64,000 nt of DNA, taken from NCBI RefSeq assembly GCF_021049245.1, contig NZ_CP088020.1, forward strand, positions 1,556,001 through 1,620,000, given 5' to 3'. The position numbers and the translations under genes were made by a program. Position 1 is the first letter of the stretch, and each line of letters opens with the position of its first letter. The stretch is from Radiobacillus kanasensis (GTDB taxonomy: Bacteria > Bacillota > Bacilli > Bacillales > Amphibacillaceae). Shown here piece after piece: positions 54,741-63,789 of this stretch. The notes under the pieces are model-generated. The model was not told the origin of the DNA and did not search any database. It saw only the letters and a list, made by a program, of their open reading frames with translations.

Positions 54741-55550
54741 ATGAGTTCAAAGAGGAACGTTGTATCTATTGAGGATCGTATTCCAAAACTAAAACAAGCT
54801 CGAAAGAAGAAAGCAAACAGAAGGTTAATATTTTACTTATCTTTATTCTTTTTCCTTATTTCCATTATCGTATATCTTCAATCCCCGCTTAGTCATATTC
54901 ATTCCATAAAGGTAGAAGGAAATGAATACTTGACTGATGAAGAGATTGTGAAGAAGAGCGGATTAAAAGAAGGCGACAGTTTCTGGAATGTGAACAAGGA
55001 GAAGATTGTGGATCAAATTGTTGCGAATAAAGTCGTAAAAGTGGTAAATGTCTCGAAACAATTTCCGACAACCGTTACGATTTCCGTTGAAGAGTTTCAA
55101 CGAGTCGGATATGTGAAAGAGAGCGATGCGCAATTTTTTCCAGTGCTTGAAAATGGAGAAAGATTGTCCGTGGAACCATTGGGACAAATACCTGGTGACG
55201 CACCATTGCTAATAGGGTTTAATAAAGCTACTTATTTATCGGAAATGACTAGAGAATTACGAAATTCTCCTAAGAGTATTGTCGACCTAATTTCGGAAAT
55301 TTACTGGAAACCTACCGACGATAACCCATACAAAATCTTGCTTTATATGAATGATGGCTTTGTCGTGAATGGTACCATTCGAAATTTCTCTAAAAATATG
55401 AAAGCATACCCTTCGATAGCTTCGCAAATAGAACCTGGTTCAAAAGGAGTTATTCATATAGGGGTTGGAGCTTTTTTTGATCCTGTAGATGGAGAAGCAG
55501 CCGAAAAGAAAAAGAAAGAAGAGGAGACTACGAATGAAGCTGAAGGGTAG
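54741..55550 (+). CDS. divIB: cell division protein DivIB (FtsQ homologue)
   Basis: A 269-residue bitopic protein: basic cytoplasmic segment (EDRIPKLKQARKKKANRRL), membrane helix (about 27-50), a POTRA domain (HIHSIKVEGNEYLTDEEIV) and the beta domain, with an acidic/Lys tail. It binds FtsL-DivIC at the septum. I start at ATG 54741 with AAAAGGAAG upstream; ATG 54714 has no site. In Bacillus subtilis it follows murB, absent here. Overlaps ylxW by 17 bp. Confidence 0.93.
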   Translation: MSSKRNVVSIEDRIPKLKQARKKKANRRLIFYLSLFFFLISIIVYLQSPLSHIHSIKVEGNEYLTDEEIVKKSGLKEGDSFWNVNKEKIVDQIVANKVVKVVNVSKQFPTTVTISVEEFQRVGYVKESDAQFFPVLENGERLSVEPLGQIPGDAPLLIGFNKATYLSEMTRELRNSPKSIVDLISEIYWKPTDDNPYKILLYMNDGFVVNGTIRNFSKNMKAYPSIASQIEPGSKGVIHIGVGAFFDPVDGEAAEKKKKEEETTNEAEG

Positions 55551-56235
55551 ACATGTCATCCTTTCTCTTGTATTTCTCGTGTTTGGATTTCTTCTTTCCT
55601 TTAGTTATCAACAGACGCAGCAGGATTCGGAAGTAATTCAGCTTTCCGATCAAGAGTGGGAGAAGGATTTCTATTATTTACAGCAACTGAACAATTTAGA
55701 GGATAAAAACAACCAACTTAGAAATGAACTCGAGGATAAACGACATACCATCCAAGAGCTTGAATCTAATTTGGCTAAGCAAGAGGAAGAGCTCTCTGAT
55801 TACGTTACACGTAAAAGTGAACTGCAAATGTACACAGGCGAGCTTCCGATTATGGGAAAGGGCATTCAAGTTACGTTAACAGATTCCGAGTATATACCGG
55901 ATGAGGAAAACGCAAATAAGTATATGGTTCATGAACGCCATATTCACCAAGTTGTAAACGAACTATATAGTGCTGGAGCAGAAGCAATTTCCATAAATGG
56001 ACATAGGTTGTACCGAGATAGTTATATTTCATGCATTGGTCCGGTTATATCCGTTGATGGTACGCCATACCCAGCTCCGTTTACGATTGAAGCGATAGGC
56101 GATACCGAAGTATTGATGTCGAGTATTACGTTAACAAATGGTGTAGTGGACTTATTAGTGGCAGAAAATATTGAGGTGGAAGTAGAGCAGCTTGACCAAA
56201 TTGAGATGCGTGCTAGAACAGTAGGAGAAGGTTGA
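55534..56235 (+). CDS. ylxW: DUF881 family protein YlxW
   Basis: A 233-residue membrane-anchored protein with one N-terminal helix (about 7-24), a coiled coil (about 45-90) and a DUF881 domain (GIQVTLTDSEYIPDEENANKY; VNELYSAGAEAISINGHRL). Function unknown; the family clusters with division genes in bacilli. Start ATG 55534 lies inside the end of divIB with AAGAGGAGA upstream. Confidence 0.92.
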   Translation: MKLKGRHVILSLVFLVFGFLLSFSYQQTQQDSEVIQLSDQEWEKDFYYLQQLNNLEDKNNQLRNELEDKRHTIQELESNLAKQEEELSDYVTRKSELQMYTGELPIMGKGIQVTLTDSEYIPDEENANKYMVHERHIHQVVNELYSAGAEAISINGHRLYRDSYISCIGPVISVDGTPYPAPFTIEAIGDTEVLMSSITLTNGVVDLLVAENIEVEVEQLDQIEMRARTVGEG

Positions 56236-56242
56236 TCGTAGA

Positions 56243-56965
56243 ATGAAATGGAAACATAAAATGATCATTTCGGTAGTCTGTGTGATAACTGGTATATTGA
56301 TTGCGATACAATTCAAATCTGTTCAGGAGCCTAAACAAAGAGAAACACGGGATCTTTGGGAGATCCGCACACAGTTACAACAGGAACAGAAAAGACAACA
56401 GCAGTTATTAAATCAGATTACAAAGGCGGAAACGACTATTCAGCAATATCAGCAACAGTCTGAGGCGGAACAAATAGATACATTAAAAAATTCGATAGAA
56501 GAACTGAACAAACAAGCAGGGCTTACAGAAGTTACTGGTAGCGGTATAAGTATTTTAGTAAACCCGTTATTTGAGGAAAGCAGTCCTAATCCACAAATCT
56601 ATCCAACCGTGACTCCGGAACTTTTAAATCGTTTATTAAATGAGTTAAACAACTATGGAGCGACGGATGTTGCTATTGAAAATGAAAGAATAGTTAGTGT
56701 TACTCCAATTCGTTATGTCAATGGCACGACCTATGTGAACAATCATCCTCTACCTCCTGTTCCTATTGAAATAAGGATTTTATCCAAAGACCCACAACGA
56801 TTGTTGGACTATATGGAAGTAAGTCAGGCTAGAAGTGAATTCGCTATCGAAAACTTAGAGCTCTCTATATCGATGGAGGAAGAGCTAACTCTTCCTGCTT
56901 ATGAAGGGGAACTCCCGTTAGATTTTGTAAAATTGCTAGAAAGATTAGAAACAGGTGAAGAGTAA
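56243..56965 (+). CDS. ylxX: DUF881 family protein YlxX
   Basis: A 240-residue paralogue of YlxW: N-terminal helix (about 6-22), Gln-rich coiled coil (about 35-80) and DUF881 domain (GSGISILVNPLFEE; LLNELNNYGATDVAIENERIV). Stop TAA is directly followed by the sbp ATG. Function unknown. Confidence 0.92.
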   Translation: MKWKHKMIISVVCVITGILIAIQFKSVQEPKQRETRDLWEIRTQLQQEQKRQQQLLNQITKAETTIQQYQQQSEAEQIDTLKNSIEELNKQAGLTEVTGSGISILVNPLFEESSPNPQIYPTVTPELLNRLLNELNNYGATDVAIENERIVSVTPIRYVNGTTYVNNHPLPPVPIEIRILSKDPQRLLDYMEVSQARSEFAIENLELSISMEEELTLPAYEGELPLDFVKLLERLETGEE

Positions 56966-57322
56966 ATGTGGCTACCCGCTTTATTTTTAATTATCGGCTT
57001 GTTCTTAGGTTTGCTAACAGATATTAGAGTTCCTGAAGAATATTCCAATTACCTTTCCATTGCTGTTCTTGCTGCATTGGATACTTTGTTCGGAGGAATC
57101 CGTGCTCACTTAGACCGAACCTTTGACGAGAAAGTATTTATTAGTGGATTCTTTTTTAACATTGCACTTGCTGCGTTTTTAGCTTTTTTCGGTGTCCAAC
57201 TTGGTATCGATTTATATCTCGCGGCGGTATTTGCATTTGGAGTTCGTCTTTTCCAAAATATAGCAATAATTAGGAGGAGATTGATTGAAAATCACAATAA
57301 ATCCAAGCAAATCGAAAAATAA
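56966..57322 (+). CDS. sbp: small basic protein Sbp (DUF1290)
   Basis: A 118-residue membrane protein with three helices (about 2-20, 26-45 and 60-100), DUF1290 family, with the conserved YLSIAVLAALDTLFGGIRAH segment. In Bacillus subtilis sbp precedes ftsA as here. Function unknown. Confidence 0.93.
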   Translation: MWLPALFLIIGLFLGLLTDIRVPEEYSNYLSIAVLAALDTLFGGIRAHLDRTFDEKVFISGFFFNIALAAFLAFFGVQLGIDLYLAAVFAFGVRLFQNIAIIRRRLIENHNKSKQIEK

Positions 57323-57540
57323 TTAAGAAAAATAGAGGAATTCGTCGTTTTGTGTTGAATTTCCTCTATAAATTTATATAGGTTTCTTGCTATAATAGAA
57401 TGAGTTAGGAAAATAGAATCAACACTAAAATAGTAATTTTAGCCAATGGGCTATTTATTGGTAGAAATGGATTGTAATTGTTACAAATTTTCGTTAATAT
57501 TTGAACTATTCATATGCCTTAATAATAGGAGGTGCCTTTT

Positions 57541-58830
57541 TTGAACAACAACGAAATACTAGTCAGTCTGGATATAGGTACATCAAAAATAAAAGTGATT
57601 ATCGGCGAAGTTCTTAATGATTCTTTAAATATCATTGGAGTTGGCACAGCGAAGTCTAATGGGATGAAAAAAGGTGCCATTGTAGATATTGATCAAACCG
57701 TTCAATCTATAAAAACTGCCGTGGAACAAGCTGAGCGTATGGTGGACATGCATATCGACAGCGTTATCGTTGGGGTAAATGGAAATCATATTCAACTCCA
57801 ACCATGTCATGGTGTCGTTGCCGTTTCTAGTGAAAATCGGGAAATTGGGGACGAGGATATTCGTAGAGTTATAGATGCGGCGCAAGTTATCTCTATCCCA
57901 CCGGAGAGAGAAATTATTGATGTCATTCCAAAACAATTTATCGTAGACGGTTTGGATGAGATTAATGATCCAAGAGGTATGATTGGCGTTCGTCTTGAAA
58001 TGGAAGGAACAATTATTACTTGTTCGAAAACACTGTTACATAATATTCTGAAATGTGTAGAACGAGCCAACCTACAAGTTTCTGATATTTGTCTTCAGCC
58101 TCTTTCAGCAGGTTCTATTGCCCTCTCAAAGGATGAGAAAAACCTAGGAGTTGCTTTAATTGACGTAGGCGGTGGAAGCACTACCGTTTCTGTTTTCGAA
58201 AACGATCACCTTGTTTCCACTAGTGTTGTGGCTTTAGGTGGAGACAATATTACGAAGGACTTGTCTATCGGACTACGGACGTCTTCCGAAGAAGCAGAAG
58301 ATATAAAAATTAATCATGGACATGCATTCTTTGATGAGGCTCAAGAAGAAGAAACGTTTGATGCATCTATCATTGGAAGTAATAAGCGTGAAACATTTAA
58401 TCAACTGCAAATTTCTGATATGATTGAAGCTAGATTAGAAGAAATATATGGGTTTGCAGAAAGAGAAATACGTAAAATGGGCTATAGTGATTTAGCTGGA
58501 GGCTTCGTTCTGACAGGTGGGACTATGAGTATGCCAGGTGCATTAGAACTGGCACAGGATTTATTTCAATCCAATGTGCGGGTTGCTATTCCAGACTATA
58601 TTGGAGTACGTGAACCACAATTCACTTCCGGTGTTGGAATCTTGAAATTTGCTTATCGAAATGCCAAAATTCAAGGGAAGAACATGGAGCCATCTGTTAC
58701 GTTAGAGGAAGTGGAAGCACCGAGGCCACAGAAACCTAAACGAACCGTAAAACCGAAAGAAACAACTGCTCCATCAGGAAAGAAAAAAGAATCTGGAATC
58801 GCTAATTTGTTTAAGTATTTCTTTGATTAA
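57541..58830 (+). CDS. ftsA: cell division protein FtsA
   Basis: A 429-residue actin-like ATPase that tethers FtsZ to the membrane. Phosphate-1 loop VSLDIGTSKIKVIIGE, SHS2/1C domain, VALIDVGGGSTTVS phosphate-2 motif and the C-terminal amphipathic helix (SGIANLFKYFFD) are all visible. I choose TTG 57541 (MNNNE, the family start), six bases after AGGAGGTG. A 200-bp gap after sbp (57323-57531) probably contains ftsA promoters. Confidence 0.96.
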   Translation: MNNNEILVSLDIGTSKIKVIIGEVLNDSLNIIGVGTAKSNGMKKGAIVDIDQTVQSIKTAVEQAERMVDMHIDSVIVGVNGNHIQLQPCHGVVAVSSENREIGDEDIRRVIDAAQVISIPPEREIIDVIPKQFIVDGLDEINDPRGMIGVRLEMEGTIITCSKTLLHNILKCVERANLQVSDICLQPLSAGSIALSKDEKNLGVALIDVGGGSTTVSVFENDHLVSTSVVALGGDNITKDLSIGLRTSSEEAEDIKINHGHAFFDEAQEEETFDASIIGSNKRETFNQLQISDMIEARLEEIYGFAEREIRKMGYSDLAGGFVLTGGTMSMPGALELAQDLFQSNVRVAIPDYIGVREPQFTSGVGILKFAYRNAKIQGKNMEPSVTLEEVEAPRPQKPKRTVKPKETTAPSGKKKESGIANLFKYFFD

Positions 58831-58907
58831 ATAAGCGTTCCCATACAATACGAACAGGAAATATACTTCATGAATCTTGTAAACTAGCAAATTAGGAGGA
58901 ACGAAAG

Positions 58908-60029
58908 ATGTTAGAGTTTGATACAAGTATGGATCAACTTGCAACGATAAAGGTAATCGGTGTCGGGGGCGGCGGAAGCAATGCCGTGAATCGGATGATT
59001 GAACATGGTGTAGAAGGTGTAGAATTCATCGCGGTGAATACAGATGCCCAAGCATTGAATCTTTCTAAAGCAGAAGTGAAAATGCAAATTGGTGGAAAAT
59101 TGACTAGAGGATTAGGAGCTGGCGCTAATCCAGAGGTCGGAAGAAAAGCAGCAGAAGAAAGCAAAGAACAACTTGAGGAAGCATTAAAAGGTGCGGATAT
59201 GGTCTTTGTTACAGCTGGTATGGGCGGTGGAACAGGTACTGGTGCTGCACCGGTTATTGCTCAAGTGGCAAAAGAGCTTGGCGCACTTACGGTAGGTGTC
59301 GTAACACGACCATTTAGTTTTGAAGGTAGAAGACGTTCTACTCAAGCTGTATCTGGTATTGATGCTTTTAAATCAAATGTTGATACATTAATCGTTATCC
59401 CAAATGACCGCCTTTTAGAGATTGTTGATAAAAACACCCCGATGTTAGAAGCATTCCGTGAAGCGGACAATGTGCTTAGACAAGGTGTTCAAGGGATTTC
59501 TGATTTGATTGCAAAACCAGGTCTAATTAACGTCGACTTCGCTGACGTGAAAACCATTATGTTTGATAAAGGATCTGCATTAATGGGTATCGGTACAGCA
59601 ACTGGGGAAAATAGAGCAATTGAAGCAGCGAAAAAAGCTATTTCATCTCCACTATTAGAAACTTCTATCGATGGTGCACACGGTGTTCTTATGAACATTA
59701 CAGGTGGTGCTAACCTTAGTCTTTATGAAGTACAAGAAGCAGCAGATCTTGTTACTTCTGCAGCGGACCAAGAGGTTAACGTTATTTTTGGATCGGTAAT
59801 TAATGAAGATCTGAAAGACGAAATTATCGTAACGGTTATTGCAACAGGATTTGATGAAGCACAGCTTCAATCGAATCAGCCAAAACAGCGTCCTGCTGCA
59901 ACTCCAACCACAGAAAAACGTAGAGAAGATGTAAGAAGAGAGCCTGCTCAACCTTCTCAAAAGGTAAAACAAGAAGAGGATACATTAGATATCCCAACTT
60001 TCTTAAGAAACCGTAACCGTAGAAGATAA
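58908..60029 (+). CDS. ftsZ: cell division protein FtsZ
   Basis: A 373-residue tubulin-like GTPase that forms the Z ring. GTP-binding motifs [12 protein letters not shown] and the tubulin signature [10 protein letters not shown] are intact; the T7 synergy loop ([11 protein letters not shown]) and the C-terminal FtsA/SepF-binding peptide [13 protein letters not shown] complete it. AGGAGGAACGAAAG precedes ATG. The terminator downstream is split by an IS3 element. Confidence 0.97.
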   Translation: MLEFDTSMDQLATIKVIGVGGGGSNAVNRMIEHGVEGVEFIAVNTDAQALNLSKAEVKMQIGGKLTRGLGAGANPEVGRKAAEESKEQLEEALKGADMVFVTAGMGGGTGTGAAPVIAQVAKELGALTVGVVTRPFSFEGRRRSTQAVSGIDAFKSNVDTLIVIPNDRLLEIVDKNTPMLEAFREADNVLRQGVQGISDLIAKPGLINVDFADVKTIMFDKGSALMGIGTATGENRAIEAAKKAISSPLLETSIDGAHGVLMNITGGANLSLYEVQEAADLVTSAADQEVNVIFGSVINEDLKDEIIVTVIATGFDEAQLQSNQPKQRPAATPTTEKRREDVRREPAQPSQKVKQEEDTLDIPTFLRNRNRRR

Positions 60030-60111
60030 AAGGAAAATAGCATAGATTATTATAAAAAAGACTAAGTCCACTTGTAAACTGTACCCTTTGTCAAGGACAT
60101 TTAAAAAAAGA

Positions 60112-60963
60112 CTAGGCAGCATTAAGAAGATGATCTCTGTACTGTACAGGGGTCATCTTTTTTAAATCCCATTGATATCTATAATTGTTGTAGTAAGTCA
60201 TATAACTCTTAATCTCTCTTTTAAGCTCATCTAGGGTTGCACATGGTTTGATGAATGCCTCATCCTTAAAATGCCCAAAAAACGACTCTTGTGGAGCGTT
60301 ATCCCAACAATTTCCTCTTCTAGACATAGATTGACCTAAACCTAACTTCTTGACGTGCTTCTGGAAAGTAGGGCTAGTATAGTGCCCTCCTTGGTCAGAG
60401 TGAATAAAGGCACCTTTCGCTAACTTTACTCTTTTATTCCTTTTAAGTTTTACTAACGTATCAGTGGCTAGATCCAGGGTAATTCGATCGAGCACATGGT
60501 AGGCCAAGATTTCATTAGTTGATCCATCTTTAATGGTAGATAAATAAGCTTTTTGTCCTTTTCCATAATATAAATACGTAATATCTGTGAGTAATACTTT
60601 ACCTGGGGTATCTTGCTTAAATTCTCTGTTTAATAAGTTCGGTAAGACACTGTGTTCTTGTGTAGCCTTAATCATCTTTTTGTGCGGATTAGCTCTACGG
60701 ATTGGACAGACAATTTCATATTTTTTCATTATTCTTCTAATCCTTTTCAAGTTGTAGGTGATATGATAGTGGCCTTCTAGGGTCATTTTAATTTGTCTTG
60801 CACCCTTTTTACGTCCTTTAAAGTGAAAGGCCTTTAAGATAATCTCTTTTGCAATCTCATCTTCTGCATCTCGCTTTTCTCTTTGTTCCCTTGATTGTAA
60901 AGAGAAGTAATTATAATATCCGGAACGTGAAACCCCAGCTATTTCACATAAATGGCTAACCAT
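60112..60963 (-). CDS. IS3-family transposase OrfB (integrase domain)
   Basis: A 283-residue (from the first ATG) rve-type DDE integrase. HTH_21 segment near the start (EIAGVSRSGYYNYF), then DDE residues in LLTDITYLYYG, FIHSDQGGHYTSP and APQESFFGHFKDE. The frame is open upstream of this ATG and overlaps orfA in the -1 frame, so the working product is most likely the OrfAB fusion made by frameshifting. Confidence 0.9.
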   Translation of the reverse strand: MVSHLCEIAGVSRSGYYNYFSLQSREQREKRDAEDEIAKEIILKAFHFKGRKKGARQIKMTLEGHYHITYNLKRIRRIMKKYEIVCPIRRANPHKKMIKATQEHSVLPNLLNREFKQDTPGKVLLTDITYLYYGKGQKAYLSTIKDGSTNEILAYHVLDRITLDLATDTLVKLKRNKRVKLAKGAFIHSDQGGHYTSPTFQKHVKKLGLGQSMSRRGNCWDNAPQESFFGHFKDEAFIKPCATLDELKREIKSYMTYYNNYRYQWDLKKMTPVQYRDHLLNAA

Positions 60964-61028
60964 ATTTTTAAGTTGAAATTTTTCGATAACAAAGTGAACA
61001 AGTAGGAATTTTTGTTCAGCTGATAATT

Positions 61029-61457
61029 TTACTTCTTCAGCCTCCTTTCGGCAAAGTCCATCTTTTTTAACAATTCGTTTTCTGCTTTCAATAAATTATT
61101 TTCGGCTTCTAACCGTGCATATTTTTCTTCTAATGAATGTTCCCTGTAGCTTGGTCTACCAGAGTTTCCTTTTCTAGTATCTCTTAATCCAACTATTCCA
61201 TTGTGTCTATATGCAGCACGCCACCTTTTCCCTGATGATCGAATACGGTCTATCCCAATAATATCAATATCAAATCCATTCTCTTCAAATATATGTCTTG
61301 GTAACCTTCCCTTTTCATTTTCAATGATGAAGAGACGTTTAAATTCATCAGTATAGGTGATTCCCTTAGGACCAACAGACTTTACATATGGATTCGCTGA
61401 TAGTGTCTTAATTTCTCTCTCTGTAAATATCTTTTTACTCATTTGACCTTTCCCCAA
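61029..61457 (-). CDS. IS3-family transposase OrfA (helix-turn-helix)
   Basis: A 142-residue protein with an N-terminal helix-turn-helix and a C-terminal leucine-zipper-like coiled coil (LEEKYARLEAENNLLKAEN). Near its end the minus strand carries A AAA AAG (61061-61067), the standard IS3 -1 frameshift heptamer; slipping there joins OrfA to the open frame of OrfB. An AGGAGG sequence lies just downstream (about 61040-61046) and may stimulate it. The start could be the ATG at codon 6 (MSKK). Confidence 0.88.
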   Translation of the reverse strand: MGKGQMSKKIFTEREIKTLSANPYVKSVGPKGITYTDEFKRLFIIENEKGRLPRHIFEENGFDIDIIGIDRIRSSGKRWRAAYRHNGIVGLRDTRKGNSGRPSYREHSLEEKYARLEAENNLLKAENELLKKMDFAERRLKK

Positions 61458-61542
61458 TCCCCATATTTTCTTAATTATACAAAAAAGTACCCTATAGGTA
61501 GACTTTTTTTAGGTGTCTACCTTATAGGGTACAGTTTACTTG

Positions 61543-61996
61543 TGATTTGGTCTTTTTTGTACCTTTTAGGAGGGGTGAAAACTGGAATGCTCTTTTGCAA
61601 AAAGTGAGCTAGAGAACCCGTAGGGATTGGAGCAAACGGTGAGGCTCGAAAAGAATGAGGAAGTTCGATTAGGAACGGCTTGCAGTATGTCAACTTTGAA
61701 TGACTTCACCTCTTGTGTTCCACTGACCTTTTCTCCGCATTAGTAAACGGACCTATCCAACTCCATTACTCTAAAAGAGTCCGAAAAAAGAAAATGGTAC
61801 CAAACTACTATCGCTATCCTTCTGTTTATTCCTATATGCAAAAGTCCCACAAATATTCCAAAAGAAATCTGACAAAATCACTAATAAGTTCTGAAAATTA
61901 GCCCTTTGTATCATCCAAAATGTGACAGACTTCTAAACCAGACTTCGATATACTTACTACGAATCCGAAAAAGGTACATCGGAAAGGAAGAAAGAT
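61543..61996 (+). promoter_or_regulatory. spoIIG upstream region with Spo0A-type promoter
   Basis: About 450 bp with no supported gene. Near its end GTGACA (61922-61927) and TATACT (61949-61954) are 21 bp apart, close to the unusual 22-bp spacing of the SigA/Spo0A-dependent spoIIG promoter. In the spacer TTCTAAA (61931-61937) and TTCGATA (61944-61950) resemble the reverse 0A box TTCGACA and are 13 bp apart; CAGACTTC is directly repeated there. The rest (61560-61900) shows nothing I recognise. Confidence 0.45.
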
Positions 61997-62917
61997 GTGA
62001 CGATCTATTTAGACGCAGTCTGGCTTTTAAACATTTTGTTAGATTGGATGATTTTGCTATTAACATTATCCATCACTCGTCTTCCTTCGAACCGATTCCG
62101 AATCTTCTTTGGTGCTTTTATTGCTTCCTTGCTTGTTCCGATATCCGTTTTTTATCCGGACTCTATTGTTACTTCCCCATTTGGGAAAGTATTTTATTCA
62201 TTGCTTATTGTGTGGTGTGCTTTCGGATTTCGAAACTATCGTCAATATATGAAGCAATTGTTATTTTTTTATTTTGTTTCCTTTGCCCTCGGTGGCGGGC
62301 TTATCGGGTTACATTTTCTTTTAGGCAATCAGTTTCAAGCAACGAGTAGCAGTATTCTGACCTTTCAATCCGGTTATGGAGATCAAGTGAGTTGGTTATT
62401 TGTAGGGGTTGGATTTCCAATTGTATGGGTCTTTACCAAGTCTAGGATGGACAAGTACGCTTGGGAAAAGTTTCGTCTTGATCAAGTATATGATGTGACA
62501 TTGGAAATTAGAAATCAAAGTTACACAACAAGTGGATATGTCGATAGCGGCAATCAACTTGTTGATCCGTTTTCGAGGAAACCAGTCGTTATATGTGATC
62601 AAGCATTTATGAGTAACTGGTTTAGTCCCTCGGAGCTTAAAGAATTGCAACATGCCCAAGAAGAGCTGTCATTTGATGCTATTCCAAGCAAATGGGAAAC
62701 ATTCATTCAAATTGTCCCTTATCAAGGAGTAGACGGGAATCGTACTTTCATGATTGTAATTAAGCCGGATAATCTCCAAGTACAGTTTGATCAAACACAA
62801 ATCTCCACAGATAAAATTTTAATTGGAGTACAATTTGGAGAGTTGTCTGCAGATGGAAGTTATCATTGTCTATTACATCCGCAATTATTTAAACATTCAG
62901 TAGCCACTTCCGCTTAA
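61997..62917 (+). CDS. spoIIGA: sigma-E processing protease SpoIIGA
   Basis: A 306-residue membrane aspartic protease that cleaves pro-SigE in the mother cell when signalled by SpoIIR. Five N-terminal helices (to about residue 150) and a C-terminal protease domain with the active-site triad DSG in GYVDSGNQLVDP; the Asp falls at residue 183. GTG start at 61997 with AAAGGAAG upstream. Operon with sigE, 29 bp downstream. Confidence 0.95.
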   Translation: MTIYLDAVWLLNILLDWMILLLTLSITRLPSNRFRIFFGAFIASLLVPISVFYPDSIVTSPFGKVFYSLLIVWCAFGFRNYRQYMKQLLFFYFVSFALGGGLIGLHFLLGNQFQATSSSILTFQSGYGDQVSWLFVGVGFPIVWVFTKSRMDKYAWEKFRLDQVYDVTLEIRNQSYTTSGYVDSGNQLVDPFSRKPVVICDQAFMSNWFSPSELKELQHAQEELSFDAIPSKWETFIQIVPYQGVDGNRTFMIVIKPDNLQVQFDQTQISTDKILIGVQFGELSADGSYHCLLHPQLFKHSVATSA

Positions 62918-62946
62918 TTTCTAAGAGATAAAGGAGAGGGGAACAT

Positions 62947-63666
62947 ATGATGAAATGGAAGTTGACCATACGACTATGGTGGTACAAACTTTTAATAAAA
63001 CTCGGTCTAAAAACAGATGAAATATACTATATTGGTGGAAGTGAGGCCTTGCCACCTCCTTTATCGAAAGAAGAGGAGCAAGAATTGTTAAAACGCCTTC
63101 CCAAAGGTGATAAAGCAGCACGTTCGATGCTGATTGAGCGAAATCTTCGTTTAGTCGTGTATATAGCACGAAAATTTGAAAATACCGGCATTAACATTGA
63201 GGACTTAATCAGTATTGGTACGATTGGATTAATTAAAGCAGTTAACACGTTTAATCCAGAAAAAAAGATTAAGCTGGCAACGTATGCCTCTCGTTGTATT
63301 GAAAATGAAATATTAATGTATTTAAGGAGAAATAATAAGTTAAAATCCGAAATTTCTTTTGACGAACCGTTAAATATTGATTGGGATGGCAATGAGTTAT
63401 TGCTCTCGGACGTACTTGGAACAGATGAAGATGTGACGACAAAGGATTTAGAAGTAAGTATCGACAAAGGGCTCTTAAAAACAGCCTTGGAGCAGCTTAA
63501 TGATCGTGAAAAACAAATTATGGAGCTCCGCTTCGGTTTAATTGGTGAAGAGGAAAAAACACAGAAAGATGTCGCCGATATGTTGGGGATTTCTCAGTCC
63601 TATATTTCTAGGCTAGAAAAGAAAATTATAAGCCGTCTTCAAAAAGAATTTAATAAAATGGTCTAA
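62947..63666 (+). CDS. sigE: RNA polymerase sigma factor SigE (pro-SigE)
   Basis: A 239-residue SigE precursor. The basic/hydrophobic pro-sequence ([20 protein letters not shown]) is present; cleavage is expected near residues 27-29, before the [10 protein letters not shown] segment. Region 2 ([33 protein letters not shown]) and region 4 ([20 protein letters not shown]) are intact. It drives early mother-cell genes, likely including ylbJ and spoVD in this window. Confidence 0.97.
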   Translation: MMKWKLTIRLWWYKLLIKLGLKTDEIYYIGGSEALPPPLSKEEEQELLKRLPKGDKAARSMLIERNLRLVVYIARKFENTGINIEDLISIGTIGLIKAVNTFNPEKKIKLATYASRCIENEILMYLRRNNKLKSEISFDEPLNIDWDGNELLLSDVLGTDEDVTTKDLEVSIDKGLLKTALEQLNDREKQIMELRFGLIGEEEKTQKDVADMLGISQSYISRLEKKIISRLQKEFNKMV

Positions 63667-63685
63667 CCCTACTTATAATAAGGAT

Positions 63686-63722
63686 ACAGCCCTTGAGTCT
63701 AATAGAACTCAGGGGCTGTTTT
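63686..63722 (+). terminator. terminator between sigE and sigG
   Basis: ACAGCCCTTGAGT / ACTCAGGGGCTGT with one wobble, followed by TTTT. Confidence 0.85.
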
Positions 63723-63751
63723 GCATAAAAATTCCTCCTTGGGGAGATACT
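63723..63751 (+). promoter_or_regulatory. SigF/SigG-type promoter of sigG
   Basis: GCATA (63723-63727), a 15-bp spacer and GGAGATACT (63743-63751) match the SigF consensus GYWTA-N15-GGNRANANT at every defined position. sigG is known to be transcribed by SigF and SigG in the forespore. Confidence 0.7.
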
Positions 63752-63789
63752 GTTCACTGAATAACATATCTCCAACGGGAGGGTAAATC

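Larger units (their letters stand above)
60075..61538 (-). mobile_element. IS3-family (IS150-like) insertion sequence
   Basis: About 1464 bp. Ends TAAACTGTACCCTTTG (left) and TAAACTGTACCCTATA (right, read inward) are inverted repeats that continue imperfectly to AAAAAAAGTCTA. CTTG flanks both sides (60071-60074 and 61539-61542) as a 4-bp target duplication. Two overlapping frames, orfA and orfB, lie on the minus strand. A palindrome at about 61487-61532 (GTACCCTATA / TATAGGGTAC) closes the right end. Confidence 0.88.
60054..61558 (+). terminator. ftsZ terminator interrupted by the IS3 element
   Basis: Left half AAAAAAGACTAAGTC (60054-60068) and right half GATTTGGTCTTTTTT (61544-61558) would pair as a 15-bp stem with two G-U pairs and a CACTTGT-type loop if the 1.46-kb insertion is removed. 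In the present state the two arms are 1.5 kb apart. Confidence 0.7.

Noticed and set aside
61487-61532. Palindrome at the right end of the IS3 element as a terminator
   Set aside because: The stem is strong but has no T-run after it on the plus strand; it is more likely part of the IS end structure.
61713-62349. Plus-strand frames between the IS3 element and spoIIGA
   Set aside because: One overlaps spoIIGA in another frame and the other has no binding site or family pattern; the region fits a promoter region.
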